Source: Lophium mytilinum (lineage: Eukaryota > Ascomycota > Dothideomycetes > Mytilinidiales > Mytilinidiaceae). From it: DNA of 64,000 bases. This document shows positions 21,150 to 32,217 of the stretch, in pieces. The position numbers and the translations under genes are program-made. Within the stretch, counting starts at the first letter, position 1; each line of letters opens with the position of its first letter. The notes under the pieces are model-generated. The model saw only the letters and a list, made by a program, of their open reading frames with translations, did not search any database and was not told where the DNA came from. The DNA lies in contig MU004193.1 in assembly GCA_010093605.1 (NCBI GenBank), positions 751,520 to 815,519 of the forward strand. Direction: 5' to 3'.

Positions 21150-23084
21150 CTACTTGGCCACGCCAGTTTCGTGAAGGGTCGCCCGAGGTCCATACAGTGT
21201 CCCAATCTGCACGTTTCGCCAGCCTCCCGTCTTTAAATCGAAGAAGCTTCCCAAGCATCCCATGTTCAGGGACCGCAGTCGTCCTTCATACTCGTACCCG
21301 TACTGGCTCCTGCGATCATCGGCGCTCTCAAACGGAGAGACGGGACAGCTATCGAGATATCTCAACATGTTGGCTTTAGCTTGGAATGTTGTTAGAGAAT
21401 CCATAGACCAATATGGGTACCGTGGTTTGTGCCTGACAAGTACTGATGTGTGTGGTACGCCGGCAGTCTCTAGCGCTTCGCAGAGTGGTATAATCACGCG
21501 CTCGTCGTACCCCCTAATAGCAGAGAAGACCTGGCCGCTAAATATGATCTTGATATGCAGATCGCGATGGCCACGTTTGAGGAGGTCGGAGAGCAAGTCT
21601 ATCCATTTGCTGTAATTTCGCAAACTAGGCGCCCATGGTTCAAGCTGATCAATGAGCAGAAACCGTATGAGACTAAATTTAGCGTCCGGTATTCGGCTAA
21701 TCGTTTGTCGGATGCCGTCAAAAGAACCGGTTTGAAGAAAGAACTGATTACTGCCGTAGAAAACTTCCTTGGCGAGCGTAGACATGTGGTGACTAACGCT
21801 GAATAACGAGTTTGCGCTCCGATTGCACGTGCAAGTACTCGAGTATTGGTGGTCCTCGTTACAGGTACAGGAGCAGCACGGCATAGAGGTGTTGCATGTG
21901 TGGCAACATCCAGTAATCAAAGGTACCATGTGACCTCGACTGGATACACGTATGCCACGTGCATCTGAGGCTAGCTTTTGGAATGGCTCAACCTTATTCT
22001 TAAAGACCAGGCCGGTATGCGAGAGAATCATCAGTTGTACCTCCGTCGGAAGTTTGAGGAAGGGAAAGCCAGGGCTCGGTTTGTCGCTGTGTCCAGACGA
22101 CGTGGGATGTGATGGTTTTCTTGTAAGATCCTCGACTGTCGATCTCAAGAGCTTCGAGACTGTGGGTTTCACGCTCTCTGAGAGGTCTCTACGATTCCCA
22201 GCCTTCAACCTGAGGTTTCTGAGTCCAGGAGTCTTCAGAGCTTTGAGAGGGGCTAGGAGCGCCTCAAGCGTGGGTATATCCTTGATAGAAAACTCCACTC
22301 CCAAGTCGAGCTCGTGAAGCGTACAGTATTTTCCCAGTTGCCGACACAAGTCTTGCCATGGCTCCAAGCATCTTAAAAAGGCGCGCTGGTCTGAATGGGA
22401 ACCCCGAGCATGACTCAATTTGGGTGATCTTGAACGCATCAAGAACACATGCAAAAATCTGAGTGCAGCCAAAGCCCGGACGCTGAGTTGCTGAAAGATT
22501 TCCATACTCCGCCAATCGTGTGAGGCCACCGAAAAGACGTTTTCCCCGTAGAGTATATCAGTACCCTCCCTGTTGAACTTGCGACAGACAAGAAGTATTG
22601 ACGTTGGAAATCGCTCATGACCGCAACCATAGACTTTCCTTCTGTCGCCGAGTCGAAATATGCTAGACAACGCTGTCGGCACAGACTCGCACGCGCAAGA
22701 GTCATCGGAATCGTACTGATACTCCGAATCGTACTGATACTCTAAATCGTACTGATACAATGCGTTATGTCGCCATGTAACGCACGTGTCGTGATATTTT
22801 CCACTTAGGTCTTCGAGTTCATGTCCCATTTCCCGAATCTGCTCGTAGAACCTGTCAGTCGAACTTGTACAGACACGCCCTTCTTCGTGAGCCAAGCTGA
22901 TCGGGCATGTCCGCACCAATCCGACTTTTCGAAAGATTTGTGCTCGAATTTCGGCCGGGAGGCCTAGCAGTGTCGCGCGTGGTTTGGGCTCACGCATGGC
23001 TCCTAAATCGTCGGTCATTCCGGCAAAGGCCTGGAAGTATGGTGAGGTTTTAGGTAGGTCGGTTACTTTGAAGCTTGGTTCCAC
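21150..23084 (-). CDS. Tandem F-box-like protein, 644 residues
   Basis: This is a single long frame. Two copies of an F-box-like head occur: LLGLPAEIRAQIFRKVGLV at about residue 39 and FLKLPTEVQLMILSHTGLV at about residue 345. Each is followed by a stretch that looks like the fungal pattern after an F-box (LLVCRKFNREGTDILYGENV in the first half, FSVSHHMSTLAKEVFYGSNQ in the second). So the protein is an internal duplication of a roughly 300-residue module. F-box heads bind Skp1 in SCF ubiquitin ligases; whether these do is unknown. The second module also has a Cys-rich insert (CCHTCNTSMPCCSCTCNEDH). Around residue 115-130 the hexapeptide YQYDSE is repeated three times. The start at 23,084 is the first in-frame ATG. 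Confidence 0.75.
   Translation of the reverse strand: MEPSFKVTDLPKTSPYFQAFAGMTDDLGAMREPKPRATLLGLPAEIRAQIFRKVGLVRTCPISLAHEEGRVCTSSTDRFYEQIREMGHELEDLSGKYHDTCVTWRHNALYQYDLEYQYDSEYQYDSDDSCACESVPTALSSIFRLGDRRKVYGCGHERFPTSILLVCRKFNREGTDILYGENVFSVASHDWRSMEIFQQLSVRALAALRFLHVFLMRSRSPKLSHARGSHSDQRAFLRCLEPWQDLCRQLGKYCTLHELDLGVEFSIKDIPTLEALLAPLKALKTPGLRNLRLKAGNRRDLSESVKPTVSKLLRSTVEDLTRKPSHPTSSGHSDKPSPGFPFLKLPTEVQLMILSHTGLVFKNKVEPFQKLASDARGIRVSSRGHMVPLITGCCHTCNTSMPCCSCTCNEDHQYSSTCTCNRSANSLFSVSHHMSTLAKEVFYGSNQFFLQTGSFDGIRQTISRIPDAKFSLIRFLLIDQLEPWAPSLRNYSKWIDLLSDLLKRGHRDLHIKIIFSGQVFSAIRGYDERVIIPLCEALETAGVPHTSVLVRHKPRYPYWSMDSLTTFQAKANMLRYLDSCPVSPFESADDRRSQYGYEYEGRLRSLNMGCLGSFFDLKTGGWRNVQIGTLYGPRATLHETGVAK
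22700..22762 (-). repeat. In-frame 18-base coding minisatellite
   Basis: Three near-identical units of 18 bases, each containing TCGTACTGATACTC on the plus strand, encode a repeated EYQYDS hexapeptide within the F-box-like gene. The unit length being a multiple of three allows copy number to change without breaking the frame. Confidence 0.8.
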
Positions 23085-23330
23085 GGTGGTCTTTTGGTGT
23101 GAAGTAGGTCTCGGTGTCCTTAGAACTACACTGTGAGCTGCGATTAAGTTTAACTAGAGCTAAGAGCAGGCGGTGTAAAGTACGTTCCAGGAGCCGGGAG
23201 ACCCAAGTTGAGTGCCGTCGATCTTCGGTAGTTAGATGTCGTGGTGGTGTGTGTAGGTAACGTGGTAGCCTTGGTAGCCTGGTAATAGTGGTCGCTGACT
23301 CACCCATTCTCCTAGACTGGCGACTGGAAT
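23085..23330. other. 5' flank of the F-box-like gene
   Basis: This is GC-balanced DNA upstream of the minus-strand start, expected to hold its promoter. A minus-strand frame of 85 codons here shows no recognisable content and is left out. Confidence 0.4.
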
Positions 23331-23665
23331 ACTATATTTACCGCCCCCGCCTCCGATCGCGTTAATTTATTCTACACTAAACACTATATTATAAAAAGAG
23401 GTAGTTTACTAGATATGCTAGTTTAAAGTCTATCCTAGTAATATTAGACTATTTTAATTGGTCTTTCCCTGCGGGCATTAGTCGGATGCTTCTTCTAAAG
23501 TGCTATACTTACTATCTCCGCCTCCGGCCACTCTATATTATTCTACACCTAAAGCTATATTATAAAACGGGGTGGATAGCTCTATAAGCTAGTTTAGTCT
23601 ATATCCTGATAATATTAGACTATTCCAATTAGTGAGGACGCGATTTGCCCGGCGAAGTAGTATTT
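23331..23665 (+). repeat. AT-rich tandem duplication, ~172-base unit
   Basis: Two diverged copies start at about 23,331 and 23,502. Shared words in the same order are CTATAxTTAC, CGCCTCCG, TTATTCTACAC, CTATATTATAAAA, CTAGTTTA and TAATATTAGACTATT. Base composition is much more AT-rich than both flanks and resembles the block at the start of the window, so this looks like a small repeat island that also met RIP. A third AT-rich patch lies at about 23,760-23,800. Confidence 0.7.
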
Positions 23666-23834
23666 TTGAGGATATCCTGGAACCGTAAAACCTCCGCCTC
23701 ATCGGTCTAGCGGTGGGTATTATGGTACTCCACACTTTTTGTGGCCATCTATGAATGTAGCTATTCTAATATACTATTATTAATTTAATAGTGCAGCTAC
23801 GTAGTATCCACCCGACTTAGGTTTCGCTGGAATT

Positions 23835-25100
23835 GTGAAGGCTGGGAAACTGCTGTCGGTGCCATCCATCCAAATTGCCCCGGCTCCGCTGGAGAAGATC
23901 CAGATGTCCCGCACCAGCGAGCTCGATGGCGGCCTACCTATCGTCCGCGATCAGATCCTCGTTGGCCTCATACCAGCACCGGATCTTGAGTTTGCGCTAG
24001 ATCGGAGACTGCAAAGCGGACGACAATCCAGAATCGTGTGTTGGGATTCCACTCAAGAGATACTCATGCTTGGTTTCCGGCTCTGCTAACATCGCGCAAC
24101 GTTCAGAAGCTACGCCTCACCAGGGTGGAAGTGTTTCTCGTTTGGGTGAAGAAGAAAGCAGTGTTGATGTAGAGACTGTGTAACGGAGGTTAGAAGTTGA
24201 AGCGATACGCACGGATCGCTTCGCAGCCCGGTCGAATTCACCGAGACGACCTCACCTGTGAGACGCAAGTCCGGATGCTCGGAAGGAGAGAACTGACTAC
24301 GCAGCCCGCTGTACTGGAGCCTCCTCCTAGATCATTCTCCATCACTAAATACCGAGAAAACTCCCGCTGTTCAGCAATCATAGTCGCAACGAGAGAGCCT
24401 CTGGAACCTCTGTACGCTTCCGTTCTCCACGCCCCTCATCATCATCGTCGGTGAACCCCGCAGCCTCCTGAAATGGCTCAGGACAATCCCAAACGGATTT
24501 CCCGTATCAACCAAACTGACTTCTGGTTTCCCGCAGCTCGAAGCAGCGATGTCCTTCAAGCCTTCAACTTATAGCGTATGGCATTACGCCGTCTCGAGGA
24601 TGCACCTGGGAATCTGCTACCCTACTGGCCGGAGCTGCCGGAGACGCTTCGAGTGATGCCGAACAATGGAAAGCGCTACGTGAAGCACATGAGCATCATC
24701 TTCTGCGCCGACAAGGGCAAATTGAGTGCGGAGGTTCGGGACTGTTGCGACAACGAGATCTCGTTCGTGAGGACACTGGCGAATATCAAGGTGGTGGTGG
24801 TGAGCGAGGCCGTGCTGAGCGGCCTATATGCGAGTGCGTCACCGGAGTTTCTGGCCAGAGAGAGGTGAAGGAAGATGCTTGAGCTGACGCCGAGCGAGAA
24901 GACAGTTCGGGAGAATGTTGGGAAGGCTGGCGGAGTGGCAGGCGGATGTGGAAGCGCTCAAGCTCTGTGAGATGACTTGGTAGGCTTGATGAAGGAGGGC
25001 AAGGAGAAGACTTTGAGAAAACGGAATATACGAAAGTACAGGGTGGGCGATTTACAGGAAAATCGACTGTCTCCACATCAAGACTCACGGTTCGCAATAG
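23835..25100. other. Uncertain region with short open frames
   Basis: Plus-strand frames at 23,835-24,089 and 24,578-24,868 have coding-like composition. The second reads NGKRYVKHMSIIFCADKGKL, reminiscent of text that follows fungal F-box domains, but I cannot join the pieces into a gene with confident introns. It may be a decayed gene. I make no functional call. Confidence 0.35.
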
Positions 25101-25511
25101 AGAAATGGTTAGAACTAGTGCTTGTATCTAGTTCTTTCATTGGGAATGTTTCGTGCGAATCTGGGCTTAGCTACCATTCTACCGCTGATATCTTGACCTC
25201 TGCGTCGGGCTTGGACTTGAAAGTGACAGTAAGAAGTAGTATAACCACATGAACTAAGAGAAAATGCGTGGACTGCGAAGCAAGTTAGCGGTCTAATATC
25301 AATACCGAGAGAAAGATCGCATACCATGCCAACCCGCCAACTCCAACCTTTGGGCCTCCTCTATCAGTGAATCGTAGCCTGCCGTGCCCTTTATGTATGA
25401 CTTACCAGAACATGTCACGTTACCAACCCTATATATACCCCCTTCAAATATCAATAAACAACAAGTTTCCAACTTCGCGTACTCTCCTACTACACCACCA
25501 CTACCACAGTC

Positions 25512-26225
25512 ATGTCCACCCACCTCTGCTTCAACTCTCCTACCAGATATACGTCCTATTATAACGACATCGTGACTTCTCATCTCACTTACGCTACGTT
25601 CTCAAGCCATGGCACCGATGCCTTGACCATTGAAGTGTCTGAACCAACCGGTCTGCTCGAATGGCTCGTCTCAAACCCAGGGAAGTTAAACGGAGTGACA
25701 CACCTCCGCATCCGGTTTCCTGCAAACCAAGAGCAAGAGCCCCGCCAGAAACAAGACAGGAAAGCCGAGGACGATGATACAACAGGCGATGCCCCGCCAA
25801 AAAACTACCGAGCATCGCGATGGGTTGCTCTTCTTGAGGCTCTAGCCAGAAGACAAGCCCCGGGATTCGACAACGTCACTCTCTTCTTCGCCGCCTCAAT
25901 TCCACCGGCCTCGTGGAAGAAGATCCCCACGTTGAACTCGAATTCGAACTCGAATCCGAATCCGAACCCGCACTCGAGATCGAACCTAGACAAGGACAGA
26001 GGATTCGGTAAGAACCTTTCCATCATCCGCGCGGTAGCGAAGTTGAGAGTTCAGAAGGGGGATGGTAAAGGGGTGGTCCTCGAGGGCTTCTATGCTCAGC
26101 CATGGCGGGCGTATCTGGAGAAGGAACTGGGCGTGACGGTACTAGACTCGGGGACTGGGTTTGGAGACCCGGCAATGGTAAGATTGAGAGAGTGGCAGAT
26201 CGGGACGGAATATTTGAAGCCGTGA
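25512..26225 (+). CDS. Hypothetical protein, 237 residues
   Basis: I do not recognise the family. It is a single frame starting MSTHLCFNSPTRYTSYYNDI. The body contains regular hydrophobic/charged patterns (GLLEWLVSNPGKLNGVTHLR, RWVALLEALARRQAPGFDNV, IIRAVAKLRVQKGDGKGVVL) that suggest a compact alpha/beta domain similar in rhythm to leucine-rich or F-box-associated folds. Two low-complexity inserts lie inside: an acidic, Gln-rich one (about residue 72-97) and a run of alternating Asn with Ser or Pro (about residue 140-155), the latter a codon-level repeat. The promoter side has poly-pyrimidine and CA-rich DNA typical of fungal leaders. No signal peptide is seen. Confidence 0.65.
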   Translation: MSTHLCFNSPTRYTSYYNDIVTSHLTYATFSSHGTDALTIEVSEPTGLLEWLVSNPGKLNGVTHLRIRFPANQEQEPRQKQDRKAEDDDTTGDAPPKNYRASRWVALLEALARRQAPGFDNVTLFFAASIPPASWKKIPTLNSNSNSNPNPNPHSRSNLDKDRGFGKNLSIIRAVAKLRVQKGDGKGVVLEGFYAQPWRAYLEKELGVTVLDSGTGFGDPAMVRLREWQIGTEYLKP

Positions 26226-27435
26226 GTGAAAGGAAGAGAGAGAGAGACGGAGGTTTGCGAGGGGACGATGTTTGGAATGGCGGATATTGCCTATGTCAGA
26301 TAGTATAGCTTTAGACTGGTTGAGATAGACTAACCGACTCGGCATGCCCTCAAAGAATCGTACTGTATCGGAACTAGACTAGGTAGCCAACGATAATTAG
26401 ATCCTGGGAAGAGAATGAGCTGCCTACCGTGAATTACCTCCATCTCCACGAAGTAGCTTGATGAATCTTTGTCGGCCTCTCCTATCTCTCGGGGCACCGG
26501 AGATCTACGATGTATACACCTAGCAATCCCCATCCCCACCACCCTCACCTAAGCCCTTTCCCTACTCACATAATTAGTCAAACCTCCTCACACCCAGCAA
26601 ATAAATTACGTACCAGCTCTGAATCCCTCCCTACACTAATCTAACAAGCCCAACCACCGCCTCCATTAGCGACCGCATACCGCCTCTCCCTCCCGCCGAT
26701 CGCCGTGACCAATGCTTTGAAATATCCAATGGCGTGATACCGCTACGCAAAACATAATGCTCATCCATTACCGAAACCAGCCTAGAGCAGACAAGCGTTG
26801 AAGGATAATCCTCCGTCCTCGCTCGCGCTTTTACCCCATAGCCCCGTTTAATTGTGTGATGCGTTTGAGTTTATTGGAAAACGTGTCAGTCGGAACCCAG
26901 CCTGATCTTTAGACCCGGCGGCAGAGGGGTCAGGGCCACCGTTACGAAAAGTGAGACTCTGGAGCACCGTGCGCTCAGCTTAGCGGAGTCTCGCTTTTGT
27001 GACGGCGAGCCTGGGGGCGGCGCAGCGGACAAGGAATGAGCCGAAGAGAGTTGAAAGAGAGGAACGGTCGGATGAGAGAGGAGTGGTCGGAGGAAAGCGG
27101 TATGATCAGTAAGAAACTCGCAGATAAATGATAGCAACCAAAAGGATCAGCACGGATGCGGATGTATTGAAACCTACGAGACGATGCAGGTGCCATCCCA
27201 TCACCAAGAGCCGTTGAGATCGCTCTCCAGCGGGACCAACCCACCAATCATCTAATATAAACAAATTTTCCGTAATCCCTCAAAACGCACAAATGAGACC
27301 CTAAAAGCGTGGCCAAGCAGCAGAAGTATCAAAAATCTCGCTCAGGGGGTATCCAGCTGCTGCCCAAGAACACCCCGCAAGATACCAGACCATGCCAGGT
27401 CGATTCCCAAATTCCGCAGACCCGTTCCCAATAAT
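26226..27435. other. Intergenic stretch, nothing recognised
   Basis: There are short frames on both strands, none with family resemblance. The stretch separates the convergent ends of the hypothetical gene at 25,512 and sconB at 27,571, so it should hold two 3' ends. Confidence 0.5.
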
Positions 27436-27476
27436 CCCATTTCCCATTTCCCATTTCCCATTTCCCATTTCCCAGT
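27436..27476 (+). repeat. CCCATTT microsatellite
   Basis: About five perfect tandem copies of the 7-base unit CCCATTT lie about 95 bases beyond the stop codon of sconB, probably within its 3' untranslated region (as GGGAAAT on the transcript). Confidence 0.9.
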
Positions 27477-27570
27477 CCCAAGCGCCATCGCTAAAATAAA
27501 TACCGCAGTTCCGCAATTGCTAAAGTTTTTTCAAATACCTGTCCCATGTTTTGCTCATATGCATGCTTGC

Positions 27571-29826
27571 TTATGAGCTGGTAGCTTCTTCCTCTACCGA
27601 TTCTACGTCGTCGGTGAAGCTGTACACCCTCACCTCGCAGTCTTCGCTCCCGCTCACGAGTCTGCTGTCGCTGAGTCCGACACACGTGACTGGTGCGGAG
27701 TGTCCGTAAAATGTGCGCTCGTGCTTTCCCGTGCGTGGGTCCCAGACCTTCACCATTTTGTCCTCAGCTCCAGATACCAATCTCAGCGTATCAGCTGCGA
27801 GCGCCCAGATGCCTTCGATGTGGCCGAAGAAGGTATGCACGCAGCGGCCGGAAGGGATGTGCCACAAGCGAATAGTGCCATCAAGGGAGCCCGTGAGCAT
27901 GTAAGGCGGCACGGCAGGGCGGTCAGGCTCATCAGGGAAGAGCGAGATATCTGCGTCGGGCACCTCGTAGTTCAAAGTGTGGCTGTCTGAAGCAGAGCTT
28001 GCGGCATCGGCTTCGGTGTTCCTATTCAGCTCGGCCTCGTCTATCTCAAACTCCGGTGGAAGGAGGAGCACTTGCTGGACCTGGCCGACGTGGCCTTTGA
28101 AGACTTTGATACAGGCCTTGGAATCCAGGTCCCACAGGCGGACGGTGCAGTCGTCGGAGGCGGAGAAGAGGGTGCGAGAGGCAGCATCGATCTTCACATG
28201 GTTTACCCAGTCGTCATGGCCTTGCAAAGTGAACTTGTGTTTGTTGTCGAAGTTCCAAACGATAATCTTGTGGTCCATGGAGCCTGAAGCAAGGATGTTG
28301 CCATCCCAGTTGAGACATACGATACCGCTCGTGTGGCCCTTGAGGGTTCTAATGCACTCCCCTGTGTGCCAATTCCATACTTTGATAGTTTTGTCGATGC
28401 TTCCGCTCCAGAGACGGGTCTCGTCGAACTGAAGGCATCTGATACCAGCTTCATGGCCGACGAGAGTGCGGATTTCCTTTCCGGTCTCGATGTCCCAGAT
28501 TTTGACGGTAGCATCGTAGGATCCGGTGGCAAGAATGTTGTCGTCGAACTGGAGACACATGACACCATTGCTATGGCCCTTGAAGACCTTGGTCTTACAT
28601 CGCCCGTACTTCCAATTGGTGCCGACCTTGAACCGATCCTTGTAGACGTCTTTCCAGGGGCGTTTCATAGGAAGACCGAAGTAGGAATCTTGGTGGTCAT
28701 TAACCAAGGAGTTGTTACAAGCACGTTTGACAGAGGCATCTGGAGAAAGTGCCGCAGCGTCCGCCGATCTCTTTCTTCCATTCGTCAGGGCCGTGGATCG
28801 ACTGGAAGCTGGAGAAGCTGGCACCTCATCCATCTGAGATTCCGGAATGGGGGTGATATTTGGAGACCATTCGTTCATGCCTCTTCCGGTTGCTCGAAGC
28901 TGAATCTGTCGTTTTTCGGTCCTTAGTCTCTTCTGGTCCAACAGTGGCAAACCCCAACCACATTTTGTGCACTTCCGATCTATGTGTTGCTCACACATCT
29001 TATGCCACACCACGTCGTCGTCGGCGAGAGTCCTCCATTTTCGGCTAACCTGGGATGCCTTGCATAGGGAGGTGGTGTCCAAATAACATAAAATCTTGAA
29101 TCCTAGCTCCGGTGGCAATGCGGCGAGAAAGTCGATTTTTATTAGGTTCCGGACCGACGTAGAGATGAAGGAGAGTTGCGGGAAGCAGCACTGGGCGAGG
29201 ACACCCTGAAGCATGAGGTTTCGGTGTTTCGCGGGGGCGGCGGAGAAGAGCGCCCAGACGTGAGCGATTGCCTGTTGGTCAGACTGAGAGAGGTTGCCGA
29301 GTTCCTTTGCGGCTATATTAGCTTCGGGGTACGCAGGACACAGACTAAAGCTGCGAGTACTCACAGATTGCAGCTCCTCCATGGACGGCTCGTCGGCCTG
29401 TCTCCGGCATTTCAGGTCTGGGCGATGGCGGTAACAGTACTTGGTGTTCCCTTTCTCCGTGTTGCGCGGCTGGGGATTGTACTGCTCTGGAACGTGCTGG
29501 GTGAGGAAGGGCGTGATCATCTTCTCGGACTCGTTGGCAACGTCGTGGGTGATAATGGTGGCGTCCTTCTCTAGAGCCTCAATGTCGGCCTGGTTAGAGC
29601 CCAGAGGATGTCTGCTCTTTGTACCTTCGTGATCGTGGCCCTGAAACAGGGCAGAATGCGGGTCCTGCGGCATGTCGCGGAGTGCTGGGCGATTGTTGTG
29701 CCAGGACAGGCCTCTCCTATGCTGTGTTTCCGTGGTTTGGGAGTCGGCGGAGGAGTTGAGGTGATTTGACGACATTCTTGGTAACTCTGTCGGTGAGTGC
29801 GGCGCAGGGATGTCGGTGAGGCTCAT
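27571..29826 (-). CDS. sconB: Sulfur metabolite repression control F-box/WD40 protein (sconB/MET30)
   Basis: This is the substrate-recognition subunit of an SCF ubiquitin ligase that turns down sulfur assimilation by acting on the bZIP activator (MET4/CYS3/MetR) when sulfur is plentiful. It acts in nucleus and cytosol. The sequence shows a disordered N-terminus, the conserved [19 protein letters not shown] block, the F-box [20 protein letters not shown], the linker [11 protein letters not shown], the [17 protein letters not shown] block that typifies this family, then seven WD40 blades beginning [20 protein letters not shown]. One intron of 60 bases at 29,305-29,364 (GTGAGT donor, CTAAT branch, AAAG acceptor) removes an in-frame insert and restores the conserved text, giving 731 residues. 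The frame is open further upstream to 29,949; I prefer the ATG at 29,826 ([11 protein letters not shown]). It is divergent from ATG17. Confidence 0.93.
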   Translation of the reverse strand: MSLTDIPAPHSPTELPRMSSNHLNSSADSQTTETQHRRGLSWHNNRPALRDMPQDPHSALFQGHDHEGTKSRHPLGSNQADIEALEKDATIITHDVANESEKMITPFLTQHVPEQYNPQPRNTEKGNTKYCYRHRPDLKCRRQADEPSMEELQSVSTRSFSLCPAYPEANIAAKELGNLSQSDQQAIAHVWALFSAAPAKHRNLMLQGVLAQCCFPQLSFISTSVRNLIKIDFLAALPPELGFKILCYLDTTSLCKASQVSRKWRTLADDDVVWHKMCEQHIDRKCTKCGWGLPLLDQKRLRTEKRQIQLRATGRGMNEWSPNITPIPESQMDEVPASPASSRSTALTNGRKRSADAAALSPDASVKRACNNSLVNDHQDSYFGLPMKRPWKDVYKDRFKVGTNWKYGRCKTKVFKGHSNGVMCLQFDDNILATGSYDATVKIWDIETGKEIRTLVGHEAGIRCLQFDETRLWSGSIDKTIKVWNWHTGECIRTLKGHTSGIVCLNWDGNILASGSMDHKIIVWNFDNKHKFTLQGHDDWVNHVKIDAASRTLFSASDDCTVRLWDLDSKACIKVFKGHVGQVQQVLLLPPEFEIDEAELNRNTEADAASSASDSHTLNYEVPDADISLFPDEPDRPAVPPYMLTGSLDGTIRLWHIPSGRCVHTFFGHIEGIWALAADTLRLVSGAEDKMVKVWDPRTGKHERTFYGHSAPVTCVGLSDSRLVSGSEDCEVRVYSFTDDVESVEEEATSS

Positions 29827-30676
29827 GGGCCCGTGAAAGGTCCCGAGAGGATCCCGATCCGTATGCGGGCATGGGAGGGCGGTGGTGTCAAGCAAGATGG
29901 CGATTGCGTGCTGACGGCAGCCAAAGAGACGGCCGCCAGCAGGGTGCAATGCGGGCAGGAACCAAGTTAGCCGGAATACAGTCCGGCGGATGCAGCACGA
30001 GGAGGGAGCACAGCAGCAGAGGGAGGCGGGCGCAATGGGAGGAGGATATACGACGCTGAGGTTGAGGCGCGGATGCGATGGGCGCGAGCCGTGGTGTGGA
30101 GGTGTTCATTCGGGACCAGGCACAGAGGCGTTCCGCCGCCAGCCAAGAGAAGCTGGAGAAGATTGTGAGGTGCAGGGACTTGCCTCGCACGCAATCGCAG
30201 CAGAAATCACGTCTGGCACGGGGCGAGCCGAGCACGTGCGATGCCCGTTGCGCTCTCATCGCCCTCATAAAGGCGCCATCCGCCGCGTCTGGCCCGCGAG
30301 GGTGCCTGCGATTACGTTTCAGATGGCATGATCAAAACGACCTGCGTTTCTCGTGATTCAGCATTCAGGGTTCACCGGAAGAAGCCACAGCGGAAGACGC
30401 CACTGTCCCATGACGCGCCCGCCCACCGCCTCCGCTTCGGGCTATTCTGCCAGCGATGGCTAAAGCGCCGCCAACCTAAGGCTTCAACTCCAGACGACAC
30501 CTCGAGATGCCTCCATCGCCATGAATACCGCTCTGCTCGCTGCATCTCCGCGCGCCTCTGTGATGCTTACCGCAGCCTCTAGCCCTAGTCTCTTTAGTCT
30601 CTCCCCATTCCCCGCCCTGCAGCCCTGATCCATGCTGCGAGTCTGTTGAGGCTCTCCAACTCGGTAGCTATCCGCC
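29827..30676. promoter_or_regulatory. Divergent intergenic region, sconB / ATG17
   Basis: These 850 GC-rich bases lie between the start codons of sconB (minus) and ATG17 (plus), so both promoters lie here. Short frames inside lack family resemblance. No specific operator could be assigned by eye. Confidence 0.55.
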
Positions 30677-32217
30677 ATGGCTACATCGCCATCGCCCCCA
30701 TCCTCGGATGGCAGCGGCAGCCTCTACGCCAGGGAGCCGACCCTGGAGGACCTAGTCGAGCTTTTTGTAGCTTCGAAACGCTCCCTCAACTCCACCACCA
30801 CCCTCTGGCGCGCCGACGAGATTGTGAAAGCTGCGAGGCAGCTGCTGGAGGAGAACGCCGTGCTCTCCGCAAAGAACTCGTTCTTGCGATGTAGCTTAGA
30901 CGACCAAATAGACAACCTAGAGGCTGTGAGGCGTGGTGTTGACCTAGTAGAGGGCGATGTGAAGAACGAATTCAAGGTGAGCCTGAGACTACCGGAGCTG
31001 CATCCGCATCGCTCTACTCGACTATGCTAACGTTCCAGAACCTCCTCCATTCTCTCGACACCTCCTTCAGCGGCCTCCAAGCTAGCATGACCACCCTCCG
31101 CGAAACTCCCATCTCCCCCGCGCTCCAGCCCCCAGACACCCCTCAGAAATATCTCTACGACTTCATTGACTCCACCACCGTCACCGCCCTCAAAGACTCC
31201 CTCCGCGCCTGCATCGACCGCTACAACGACGCCCTCTCCACCCTCCACGACACCACCGACGCCTTCGACGACTCCCTCGGCGCCCTACACGCTACAATCA
31301 CCGCGCTCCCGCAAACTGTCACCACGAACTCGGCCCCGTCTCCACTCCCCAACCTCTTCCACGACCTTGAAGTCCACGCGACCGAAGCTGCGAACTGCTT
31401 CGCTAGCCTCGTCCAACATTACGACCTCTGCGTAACCGCCCTCAAGCACACCGAAGGCGGAGGCGAAGCCGCGTCCGCCGCCACAAACTCCACCGCCGAT
31501 CCCATAAACCCGCACCCCGATCCCGCCAGCGCACCCCTCCAAACCTCCACCTTCGCCAGCCCCCCTGAGCCCCTCACATCGGACGAACGCCTCGAAATGC
31601 TCGCCGTGGTGCAAAAAGACGCAGCGGAGGTCGACGACGTCGTCACCGAGATCCGCGACCGCGGCGCCGAGATGGAATACCTCCTCTCCAGCATAAGCGC
31701 GCACATGACGCTCCTCCGCGAAGAACGCGCCGCCCTCGCCGCAGCACTACACACCCTCGACACCGTCGCGCGCTCCACCCGCGCCCAGCTGACCGCCGCG
31801 AAAGACTTCATCGCAGCGTGGAACGTCGAGCACGCCGCCATCGTCCACGGGATCGACGAGTGGGAATCCTTGCGGGAGTTCTACGAAGCCTTCGACGTCG
31901 CTTACAACAACCTAATTATCGAGATCGCGGCGCGGCGCTCACGACACGAGCGCGCGAAGAAGAAAGCGAAGGAGGCGCAGCGGGAGCTGGATGCGCTGTA
32001 TGACGAGGACGTGGCGGCCAGAGAGGCGTTCACGGCGGCGCAGGGGGATTTCTTGCCGCTGGATATCTGGCCCGGGCTAAGAGACCGGCCGAGGCGGTTT
32101 GAGGTGTGCGCCGTGGGGCCTGTGGAAGAAGGGGATGAGGAGGAGGGGAAGAGTATTCCCGATGTGGGGCGGGAGGTGTTGGAGATGGCGGTGGAGAGGG
32201 TGAGGGAGAGGGGGTGA
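30677..32217 (+). CDS. ATG17: Autophagy-related protein 17
   Basis: This is the scaffold of the Atg1-kinase complex that organises the site of autophagosome formation; it dimerises into a crescent and binds Atg13 with Atg29/Atg31. Two exons, 30,677-30,976 and 31,039-32,217, with a 62-base intron (GTGAGC donor, GCTAAC branch, CAG), give 492 residues. The family start LVELFVASKRSLNSTTTLWR is clear, followed by the helical NSFLRCSLDDQIDNLEAVRR and, across the splice, KNEFKNLLHSLDTSFSGL. The rest is almost wholly helical (about residue 120-450), including the conserved ERLEMLAVVQKDAAEVDDVV and the final segment with LPLDIWPGL near the C-terminus. An Ala/Pro/Ser-rich loop around residue 255-285 looks disordered. 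The length fits the family (about 450-550). The genes to either side are unrelated in function. Confidence 0.93.
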
